Assembly (NCBI GenBank): GCA_020638155.1
Contig: JACKJB010000001.1
Span: 682,001 to 746,000 of the forward strand
Direction of reading: 5' to 3'
Length of the DNA: 64,000 nucleotides
Source: Rhodospirillales bacterium
Lineage (GTDB): Bacteria; Pseudomonadota; Alphaproteobacteria; Micavibrionales; Micavibrionaceae
Part shown: positions 52,727-60,091 of the stretch, piece after piece
Layout: each line of letters opens with the position of its first letter
Numbering within the stretch: the first letter of the stretch is position 1
Program-made: the position numbers and the translations under genes
The notes under the pieces: generated by a model
The model's database searches: none
Told to the model about the DNA's origin: nothing
Seen by the model: the letters and a program-made list of their open reading frames with translations, nothing else

Positions 52727-53755
52727 TTAGTCCCATTCAAGGATGACTTTGCCGCTCTGGCCGGAGCGCATAGCGTCGAATCCTTTCTGGAAGTCATCAA
52801 TTTTAAAGCGGTGCGTAATCATCGGGGTCATATCAAGGCCGCTCTGTAACAGTGCGATCATCTTATACCATGTTTCGTACATTTCCCGGCCATAAATCCC
52901 TTTAATGGTCAGGCCTTTTAAAACGATCTCGCACCAGTCGGTTGACACTTCTTTCGGGGGGATGCCGAGGATGGCAACGCGCCCGCCGGAGTTCATACTG
53001 TGGATCAGTTCCCTGAACCCGTTTTCATTGCCCGACATTTCAAGGCCGACATCAAAGCCTTCTTTCATACCAAGCTCTTGCATGACGTCTTTCAGGTTTT
53101 TCTTTGAAATATCGATGGCATTGTTGATCCCCATTTGACGCGCCAAAGCGAGGCGGTCGGGGTTCACATCGGTAATCACAACATGACGCGCACCGACATG
53201 TTTGCAGATCGCCGCGGCCATAATGCCGATCGGCCCCGCCCCGGTAATCAGTACATCCTCGCCGACAACATTAAAACTTAATGCGGTGTGGGTGGCGTTA
53301 CCAAGAGGGTCGAGGATGGAAGCGATTTCATCGCTGATCTCATCCGGCAGCTTGACGACATTTTCTTCCGGGATTGCCAGAAATTCGGCGAATGCACCCT
53401 GGCGGTTGACGCCGACGCCGATCGTATGCGGGCACAGATGGCGCGTTCCGGCGCGGCAGTTCCGGCACGTGCCGCAGACAATGTGCCCTTCGCCGGAGAC
53501 CCGGTCGCCGGGTTTGACGCGGGTGACGTCCGCTCCGACTTTTTCAACGATCCCGGCATATTCATGGCCGGTAATCATCGGTACGGGCACGGTTTTCTGC
53601 GACCATTCATCCCAGTTATAGATATGGATATCGGTGCCGCAGATGGCGGTCTTCTTAATCCGGATCAGGACTTCGTTGTCTTTGACCGCCGGAACTTCAG
53701 CGTCATCGATCATCCAGATGCCGGGTTCGGGTTTTAGTTTGGAGAGGGCTTTCAT
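52727..53755 (-). CDS. tdh: L-threonine 3-dehydrogenase
   Basis: Zinc-dependent medium-chain dehydrogenase of 342 residues oxidising threonine to 2-amino-3-ketobutyrate. Catalytic zinc residues are C39, H64 and E65 (AICGTDIH; ITGHEYAG). Structural zinc uses C94, C97, C100 and C108 (CGTCRNC...C). The NAD motif is ITGAGPIGIMAAA. I chose the Met at 53755 (MKALSKLKPE), which matches the family start; earlier in-frame codons fall in an intergenic repeat. Works with kbl just upstream on the same strand, though a repeat separates the genes. Confidence 0.96.
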   Translation of the reverse strand: MKALSKLKPEPGIWMIDDAEVPAVKDNEVLIRIKKTAICGTDIHIYNWDEWSQKTVPVPMITGHEYAGIVEKVGADVTRVKPGDRVSGEGHIVCGTCRNCRAGTRHLCPHTIGVGVNRQGAFAEFLAIPEENVVKLPDEISDEIASILDPLGNATHTALSFNVVGEDVLITGAGPIGIMAAAICKHVGARHVVITDVNPDRLALARQMGINNAIDISKKNLKDVMQELGMKEGFDVGLEMSGNENGFRELIHSMNSGGRVAILGIPPKEVSTDWCEIVLKGLTIKGIYGREMYETWYKMIALLQSGLDMTPMITHRFKIDDFQKGFDAMRSGQSGKVILEWD

Positions 53756-53776
53756 GTGTTCCATATCCTTTTTATG

Positions 53777-53930
53777 AACCACGAAGCGCACGAAGTTCAC
53801 GAAGATATTGAGAAGAACGTGCGCGCAGCGCATTAAAATACAACGGTGATGTTACGCAAATTTTGATTTTGTTGCGCCTGCGGCGCGGAGAAGTGCCGTA
53901 GTCTTCGTGAGCTTCGTGTACTTCGTGGTT
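53777..53930. repeat. inverted intergenic repeat with CACGAAG motif
   Basis: Left arm AACCACGAAGCGCACGAAG... (53777-53804) and right arm ...CTTCGTGTACTTCGTGGTT (53903-53930) are complementary in about 24 of 28 positions around a ~98-base centre. The arms are built of short CACGAAG units. It looks like a dispersed palindromic element inserted between kbl and tdh. A long RNA hairpin would form in the bicistronic message. Confidence 0.7.
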
Positions 53931-53938
53931 AAATGGTT

Positions 53939-55144
53939 TCATGCTGCCTGACCCTTTAAAACTCCCAGTTCTCTTCCCACTTCCGCAAAAGCTTCTACGG
54001 CCTTGTCTATATGTTCTTTTTCATGGGCGCAGGACATTTGGGTACGGATGCGGGCTTTGCCTTCGGGGACGACAGGATAAGAGAATCCAATGACATAGAC
54101 GCCGCGTTTTAACATTTCATCTGCAAAACGTCCGGCAAGGGACGCATCATAAAGCATAACCGGGATAATCGGGTGCTCGCCGGGGAGTAGGTCAAAGCCC
54201 AGTGCGCTCATTTTCTCGCGGAAATAATCGGCATTGTTTTTGAGCTTTTGGCGCATCGCCGTTCCGTCGCGTTCCAGCAGGTCGAGCACAGCAACTGACG
54301 TGGCGGCGATGACCGGGGCGAGGGTGTTAGAGAACAGATAGGGGCGGGAGCGCTGGCGCAGCCAGTCGATCACGGCTTTGCTGCCGGAGGTGTAGCCGCC
54401 CGATGCGCCGCCGAGCGCTTTGCCCAGCGTACCGGTGATAATATCAATGCGGTCGGCCAGGCCGTAATAATCAGGCGTCCCTGCGCCGTTTGGTCCGGTG
54501 AAGCCGACAGCGTGGCTGTCATCAACCATGACCATCGCGTCATATTTTTCGGCCAGGTCACAAATGCCCGGCAGGTTTGCAAGATAGCCGTCCATTGAGA
54601 ACACGCCGTCGGTTGCGATCAGGCGGAAGCGCTGGTCCTGCGCCTCTTTCAGGCAGCGTTCGAGATCGTCCATATTGTTGTTTTTGTACCGGTAACGCTT
54701 GGCCTTACACAGGCGGACGCCGTCAATGATGCTGGCGTGGTTCAGTTCATCGCTGATAATCGCGTCTTCGGGGGCCAGAATCGTTTCAAACAGGCCCGCA
54801 TTCGCGTCAAAGCACGATGAATAGAGGATCGTATCTTCCATGCCGAGGAAGCTGCTGAGGCGCTGCTCCAGCTCTTTGTGAATATCCTGTGTGCCGCAGA
54901 TAAAGCGAACCGAAGCCATGCCGAAGCCGTATTTATCCAGCGCGGCCTGCGCGGCCTTTACCAGTTCCGGGTTATCCCCTAGCCCGAGATAGTTGTTGGC
55001 GCAAAAGTTCAGGACATGCTCGCCGGTATTGACGGTGATGTCCGCGTTCTGGGGGGAGGTGATGACACGCTCCGGCTTGAAAAGCCCCGCGTCTCTGACA
55101 TTTTGCAGCTCATCCTGCAAGTGATTTAAAAGTGCTGTTTTCAT
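53939..55144 (-). CDS. kbl: glycine C-acetyltransferase (2-amino-3-ketobutyrate CoA ligase)
   Basis: PLP enzyme of 401 residues that splits 2-amino-3-ketobutyrate with CoA to glycine and acetyl-CoA. FCANNYLGLGDNPELVKAAQ, GMASVRFICGTQDIHKELE and MVDDSHAVGFTGPNG are diagnostic. The PLP lysine is in TGTLGKALGGASGGY. It is upstream of tdh on the same strand and completes the threonine-to-glycine route. No strong ribosome-binding site is visible; the start follows the family length. Confidence 0.96.
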   Translation of the reverse strand: MKTALLNHLQDELQNVRDAGLFKPERVITSPQNADITVNTGEHVLNFCANNYLGLGDNPELVKAAQAALDKYGFGMASVRFICGTQDIHKELEQRLSSFLGMEDTILYSSCFDANAGLFETILAPEDAIISDELNHASIIDGVRLCKAKRYRYKNNNMDDLERCLKEAQDQRFRLIATDGVFSMDGYLANLPGICDLAEKYDAMVMVDDSHAVGFTGPNGAGTPDYYGLADRIDIITGTLGKALGGASGGYTSGSKAVIDWLRQRSRPYLFSNTLAPVIAATSVAVLDLLERDGTAMRQKLKNNADYFREKMSALGFDLLPGEHPIIPVMLYDASLAGRFADEMLKRGVYVIGFSYPVVPEGKARIRTQMSCAHEKEHIDKAVEAFAEVGRELGVLKGQAA

Positions 55145-55196
55145 ACCCGGAAGAGTATCATTTTTAAGCTGCGGTGCAAGTTTTGTACGTGCTGCG

Positions 55197-56102
55197 TTAC
55201 AACACTATTTTTGTAGCCGGGCTGCCGGGTGTGTGGCCATGGCCCTGATGGGAAAGGTCGTCCGAAACGCCGAAAGTGATTTTTTCGATTGTGTCTTCGG
55301 GCAAGCCCCAGGCCTGCCTGTCGTCATGTATGATCTGGGCGAGCCGCGCTTTCATCTTATCTGCATGGAACGCCGTGTCGACGTTGTCCTGCCAGAGCAG
55401 TTTAGAGGTTTGCGGGTTGACCTCTTCTTCCGGGCAATCCCAGCTGAGAACCATATCGGTTAAAATAGTCGGCTGCATGCCTTTAGCAACGCTGCTGAGC
55501 GCGGTGCACAGGTCGCAGTTGGTGGAGACAGCCCCCATGATGATGGGTTTATCCAATCCTTTTTGCTGCATATATTCCGCCATGCTGGGGCCTTCGAAGC
55601 TGCCGGGCTTTGGCAGGTCGAATTCGATATCAGTACGGTAATCGGCACGGACAATCTGTTCGAGTGCGGGGTTGTCCGCGTAGTCTTCCGGCGTCATCAG
55701 GGCGCTTTTGAAAAATTTCAGGTATATCGCATCGTCGGTCCGGGGGCCGTGCTGTTCGAGAAACTCATGGAACAGGTCATCATTGGGACCGTTTTCCGGG
55801 TAGGGACCGAAATAGCCTCTTTCCTCCAGCTCACTGATGCTTAGGGTGCGAGAGGGTGCACTATCCTCTGCCGGGTGAAGCTTGTTTTTATCACTCATGG
55901 CAACCCAGGTGATCGGGATATTTTGGTCGCGCATGGTCTGGACGGTGTCGGCCAGCTTGTCCAGGTAGGCTTTTGCGTCATCGCGGTCCATGGCATTAAA
56001 GCCCAGGTCAATGATAAAGGCCATTTGCCCGGTTGTTGCTGCCTGGGCCGCGCTTGCCTGATTAAAAGGAGCCTTTGTTTTTTCCTGCGTTTCTATCGTC
56101 AT
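55197..56102 (-). CDS. isochorismatase-like cysteine hydrolase
   Basis: Protein of about 301 residues. The cysteine hydrolase triad is visible: Asp in AFIIDLGFN (about 32), Lys in LKFFKSAL (about 132) and Cys in VSTNCDLCTALSSVAKG (about 196, in the CxxxTA position). The family includes isochorismatase, nicotinamidase and related amidases. A ~90-residue C-terminal part with a His-rich GHGHTPG end is longer than usual. The ATG at 56102 has AAGGTG 8 bases upstream, better than a GTG at 56111. Substrate unknown. Confidence 0.75.
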   Translation of the reverse strand: MTIETQEKTKAPFNQASAAQAATTGQMAFIIDLGFNAMDRDDAKAYLDKLADTVQTMRDQNIPITWVAMSDKNKLHPAEDSAPSRTLSISELEERGYFGPYPENGPNDDLFHEFLEQHGPRTDDAIYLKFFKSALMTPEDYADNPALEQIVRADYRTDIEFDLPKPGSFEGPSMAEYMQQKGLDKPIIMGAVSTNCDLCTALSSVAKGMQPTILTDMVLSWDCPEEEVNPQTSKLLWQDNVDTAFHADKMKARLAQIIHDDRQAWGLPEDTIEKITFGVSDDLSHQGHGHTPGSPATKIVL

Positions 56103-56141
56103 CCCGCACACCTTATTGTCGCAGTAAAATTATGACATGGG

Positions 56142-57002
56142 TTATTTTGTTATGTCAAAATTATGCGTGGAGCTACGTTCCTTCTTCAGGGCAGAGCGGG
56201 TTTCATACAGGGTTTTGACGGCGACGCCCGAGAACATCGCCATGGCTGTGGCAACGGCGTATTTGCCGGTTGATGCTGCGAAGATCGACTGGCCGACTCC
56301 GGCGGCGGCAGCGGTGAAGTTGATCAGGCCGTTATTGATCTCTTTGATGGCAATGGCTCCTGTCGCGGCCTGCCAGGAGCGGCGCATGGCGTAGGCGATG
56401 CTTAGCCCGTATGCGGCGGTAATGGCCATTCCGATATAGGCCGGGGGGGTGTTTAATGGCGTCGTTGCCAGCATCGCCCCGGCAAGGCCGATTCCTGCGC
56501 CGTTGTAGAAGAGGACCGGATTGGCTGTCGCAGCGTGAAAGCTGGCACGGAGTTTTGATGCGGTTGATTTTGTGTGGCTGGTCAGGGCTGCAAAGTTCAG
56601 GTTTTCAATTTTAGTGAATTTATAATCTCCGATGACACCGCAAAGCCATGCCGCCGCGCGGAACCCGTTTTCTGCCATTTTATCGGGGCCTTGTGTTGCC
56701 ATATCATACACGGCATCACCGCAATTATATCCAGCCGCCAGCATCAGTATTTTGGCGGTGAGGGACGGGGACTTAAATTGCTGAATAAGCCAGGAGTCAT
56801 TTGCGTTTTGCCAGGTGTGCCCTTGGCTTTCAGTGTTCAGGGATTTGTATTTGTTAAAAGTTCCGGCGACGATGGCTGTCCCGAATAACGCCGTACCGTA
56901 TTCAGAACCGATTCCGTGCGATAAGGGAATGGCACCCAGGGCACTGAAATTTATGGCGTTGAACGCGGCTTTGCAGAAATTTTTGAGTTTGCCGTCTTGC
57001 AT
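56142..57002 (-). CDS. hydrophobic membrane protein of unknown function
   Basis: About 286 residues, Ala-rich, with roughly six to eight predicted membrane spans (FSALGAIPLSHG; ILMLAAGYNCGDA; GIGLAGAMLATTP; AYIGMAITAAYGLSIAYAM; AAAAGVGQSIFAAS). A polar segment at about 125-160 interrupts them. Two starts are possible (57002 or 57065, the longer adding a hydrophobic leader); neither has a clear ribosome-binding site. Not recognised. It stands 39 bases from the next gene on the same strand. Confidence 0.55.
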   Translation of the reverse strand: MQDGKLKNFCKAAFNAINFSALGAIPLSHGIGSEYGTALFGTAIVAGTFNKYKSLNTESQGHTWQNANDSWLIQQFKSPSLTAKILMLAAGYNCGDAVYDMATQGPDKMAENGFRAAAWLCGVIGDYKFTKIENLNFAALTSHTKSTASKLRASFHAATANPVLFYNGAGIGLAGAMLATTPLNTPPAYIGMAITAAYGLSIAYAMRRSWQAATGAIAIKEINNGLINFTAAAAGVGQSIFAASTGKYAVATAMAMFSGVAVKTLYETRSALKKERSSTHNFDITK

Positions 57003-57089
57003 GGATGGAAGTGTAGCTTTTATATTATGAAAACACAAGAAAAGGATTGGGCTGCAAATTGACATGATTTTGTTTTAGTCGCATTTTAT

Positions 57090-57249
57090 CCCTCTCCCTT
57101 CAGGGAGAGGGATGTGTAGGCTTAATGAGCCGTAAGGCGAATTTAGCCGGAGCCGGGTGAGGGGATACAGTAAGTCCCTCACCCATTGCAGCCTAGGCTT
57201 TTCTAAACGAAAAGCCAGGCTTCGTTGCCCTCTCCCTAAAGGGAGAGGG
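57090..57249. repeat. composite intergenic repeat bounded by CCCTCTCCCT palindromes
   Basis: Two almost identical 22-base palindromes (CCCTCTCCCT..AGGGAGAGGG) at 57090-57111 and 57228-57249 bracket a 116-base core. The core holds GGGTGAGGGG/CCCTCACCC complementarity and a 12-bp hairpin with one bulge (57191-57220). Repeats of this type are dispersed in many bacterial genomes. It fills the gap between divergently transcribed genes. Confidence 0.7.
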
Positions 57250-57271
57250 GGGGGTAGAGAGAAGAGGTTTT

Positions 57272-58720
57272 ATGTCAGACATTGTGATCTATAGCTTTCT
57301 GGTCTTTTTGGGCAGTTTTATCCTGATTGGGCTGCTGTCGGTGCGGCAGCGGCAGAAATCAGCGGAAGATTACCTGCTTGCCAGCCGATCGATCAGTCCG
57401 GCCTTTGTAGGGTTGTCGGCGGCAGCGTCTACGGCGAGCGGGTTTGGCTTTACCGGGATTATCGGGTTTGGTTACGCGATGGGGCTGGCCGGGGGCTGGT
57501 TCATTTTCGGCATCATTTTCGGGTCACTGGCGGCTTTCTGGCTTACATCAAGGCGTTTCCGGGTATATTCGCAGCGGCACAAAACAGCGTCATATACCGA
57601 GTTTCTGGCATGCGGAGAAGGATCAGGCGGCAGAACCCTGCGGCTTGTGCTGGGGCTTTTGAGCATTGCTGCCGTCACGTTATATGCGACGGCGCAGCTT
57701 ACCGCCGGGAGCAAAGCCTTACACGTCTTGTTTGACTGGGATTACAGCGCCGGGGCGATCCTGGGGGCGGTGATTGTGCTGATGTATTGCTGGGCGGGCG
57801 GCATCCGGGCCTCCATATGGACCGATGTGGCGCAGATTATCGTGATGTACGGGGCGATGACCCTTCTGATGATTGCGTCTTTGAAGGTTGTCGGCGGTTT
57901 TTCCGGCCTTTATGAAAGTCTTGAGGCGATCGATCCGAAGCTGGTGGCGTGGACGCCGCAGAATAACCCGTTCGGACCTCTGCTGTTTATTCTCGGCTGC
58001 CTGTCGGTCGGGATTAGTTTTATTGGTTTTCCGCATGTGATGGTGCGGTTTATGACCCTTAAAAAGCCGAAGGATACGACCAAAGCGCTGTTGTGGTTCG
58101 AAGGATCTTACGGTGCGTTTTATGTTACGGCCTATATCGTTGCCGTTTCAACGCGGGTGCTGGTGCCGGGGACGGAGTTCGATACGGAGCTGGCGCTGCC
58201 CAAGCTGGCGATGGAATTGTTGCCGGACGTGCTGGTCGGGGTGATCCTGGCCGGGATTTTCGCCGGGACGATTTCGACAGCGGATTCCTTGGTGCTGAGC
58301 AGTACGGCCAGCCTGTCACGGGATATCTTTCATAAATACAAGGAGTCCTACCTGTTTATGAAGATCAGTACGCTGGCGGTGACCGGACTTGCGCTCGGCA
58401 TTGCGCTGCTGGGCAGCAAGAGCGTGTTTGATCTGGTACTGTTTGTGATTGCTATTATGGGGGCCGGGTTTGCGCCGCTGCTGCTGGTGCGGGTGATGCG
58501 CTGGCCGATCACTGAAAAGCTGGCGCTGGCGATGATTGCCGCCGGGCTGGCCGCCGCTGTTTATTGGCGGATGGCGGGGTATCACGTGCATATTTTTGAT
58601 TCCCTGCCGGGTATGGTTACGGCGATGGTTGTTTACGGGGCAGGGCTTTTGATGCTGCGCCAAAGACAAAGCTTGCAAAATAAGCGGGAATCTCATACTC
58701 CTAGCGGCGGAAAAGAATAA
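57272..58720 (+). CDS. sodium/solute symporter (SSS family, PutP-like)
   Basis: Membrane transporter of 482 residues with about 12-13 spans. The N-terminal GSFILIGLLSVRQRQKSAEDYLLASRS is typical, then LSAAASTASGFGFTG forms the sodium-site region. FPHVMVRFMTLKKPKD and GIFAGTISTADSLVLSSTASLSRDI match the family signature. Closest known type is the proline or pantothenate permease group; substrate cannot be fixed. AGAGG lies upstream of the ATG. It is followed 18 bases later by a helicase gene. Confidence 0.88.
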   Translation: MSDIVIYSFLVFLGSFILIGLLSVRQRQKSAEDYLLASRSISPAFVGLSAAASTASGFGFTGIIGFGYAMGLAGGWFIFGIIFGSLAAFWLTSRRFRVYSQRHKTASYTEFLACGEGSGGRTLRLVLGLLSIAAVTLYATAQLTAGSKALHVLFDWDYSAGAILGAVIVLMYCWAGGIRASIWTDVAQIIVMYGAMTLLMIASLKVVGGFSGLYESLEAIDPKLVAWTPQNNPFGPLLFILGCLSVGISFIGFPHVMVRFMTLKKPKDTTKALLWFEGSYGAFYVTAYIVAVSTRVLVPGTEFDTELALPKLAMELLPDVLVGVILAGIFAGTISTADSLVLSSTASLSRDIFHKYKESYLFMKISTLAVTGLALGIALLGSKSVFDLVLFVIAIMGAGFAPLLLVRVMRWPITEKLALAMIAAGLAAAVYWRMAGYHVHIFDSLPGMVTAMVVYGAGLLMLRQRQSLQNKRESHTPSGGKE

Positions 58721-58738
58721 AAATCATAGAAAGTCTGT

Positions 58739-60061
58739 ATGAATTTTGAAGAGCTGGGCCTGAGTCCTGAAATCCTGAAAGCGATTGAGGAATGCGGTTA
58801 TACGGAACCGACGCCTATCCAGGCGAAGGCGATTCCGCCGATTCTGATGACCCGCGATGTGCTGGGACTGGCGCAGACCGGGACCGGGAAGACGGCGAGC
58901 TTTATTCTGCCGATGCTTGAAATTCTGTATGGCGGCCGGGCGAAAGCGCGGATGCCGCGTTCGCTGATCCTCGAACCGACGCGGGAGCTGGCGGCGCAGG
59001 TTGCCGAAAATTTCGATCAGTACGGCAAGTATCATAAACTGAACAAAGCTTTGCTGGTTGGCGGCGAATCTGTCGCGGAGCAGACAAAAATTCTTGACCG
59101 CGGGGCGGATGTATTGATTGCAACACCGGGGCGGCTTCTGGATTTGTTCGAGCGCGGCGCGATCCTGTTGAACGATATCAAGATCCTGGTGATCGATGAA
59201 GCAGACCGGATGCTGGATATGGGGTTCATTCCCGATATTGAAAAGATCATTTCCTTTGTACCGCCTATTCGTCAGACTCTCTTGTTTTCGGCAACAATGC
59301 CAAAAGAAATCAAAGGATTGGCAGATAAACTTCTATCAAACCCTAAAGAGATATCCGTAGCGCCTGCTGCATCCCCGGCGGAGACGGTCGAGCAATTTTT
59401 GGTGTGGAGTCATCCGAAGCAAAAGCGCGAAACGCTCGAGCAGTTGATCCGTCAGGAAAACGTTAAGAACGCGTTTGTTTTCTGTAACCGTAAACGGGAC
59501 ATTGACGGGTTGGCGCAGTGGCTTTCGAAAAAAGGCTATGCTGTCGCCGGGCTTCATGGCGATATGCCGCAGACCAAGCGTTACGAAGTGCTGGACCGGT
59601 TCAAGGAAGACAAGATCACCTTGATGGTGTGCAGCGATGTTGCCGCCCGCGGGCTGGATGTTGCCGGGGTGTCGCACGTGTTCAATTTCGATGTGCCGAT
59701 GCATGCCGATGATTACGTCCACCGGATCGGCCGGACTGGCCGTGCCGGGATGAAAGGCCGTGCCTGGACACTGGCGGCTAAGGGCGGGGACGATATCAAG
59801 TTCGTCAAATCAATTGAAAAGCTGATTAACCGCGAGATTCCGGTGGAGAAGGTCGGCGGCGGCGCTGATAAATCTGAGCCGGCGAAAACCTACAAAGCCG
59901 AGGCGGTACCGCAAAAAGCGGAAAAGCCCCGGCGTGATCAAAAGCCGCCGCAGAAAAAGCGTGATGAGCGCAGCAAAAACCAAAGCAGGCGGCAGGATCA
60001 CGACGACCGGGCGAACGTGACCGGTTTCGGTGACGATGTTCCCGATTTCTTCGGCCGTTAG
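58739..60061 (+). CDS. rhlE: DEAD-box RNA helicase, RhlE type
   Basis: ATP-dependent RNA helicase of 440 residues. Q motif near TEPTPIQAKAIPP; motif I AQTGTGKT; Ia PTRELAAQ; II DEADRMLDMGF; III SATMP; later VCSDVAARGLDV and VI HRIGRTGRAG. The last ~75 residues are Lys/Arg/Glu-rich and disordered-looking, as in RhlE and DbpA-like proteins. Likely in ribosome assembly or RNA decay. Same strand as the symporter and lptD. Confidence 0.93.
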   Translation: MNFEELGLSPEILKAIEECGYTEPTPIQAKAIPPILMTRDVLGLAQTGTGKTASFILPMLEILYGGRAKARMPRSLILEPTRELAAQVAENFDQYGKYHKLNKALLVGGESVAEQTKILDRGADVLIATPGRLLDLFERGAILLNDIKILVIDEADRMLDMGFIPDIEKIISFVPPIRQTLLFSATMPKEIKGLADKLLSNPKEISVAPAASPAETVEQFLVWSHPKQKRETLEQLIRQENVKNAFVFCNRKRDIDGLAQWLSKKGYAVAGLHGDMPQTKRYEVLDRFKEDKITLMVCSDVAARGLDVAGVSHVFNFDVPMHADDYVHRIGRTGRAGMKGRAWTLAAKGGDDIKFVKSIEKLINREIPVEKVGGGADKSEPAKTYKAEAVPQKAEKPRRDQKPPQKKRDERSKNQSRRQDHDDRANVTGFGDDVPDFFGR

Positions 60062-60091
60062 AGGCCTGTTTTTAAGTCACAGTTTTTCTTG

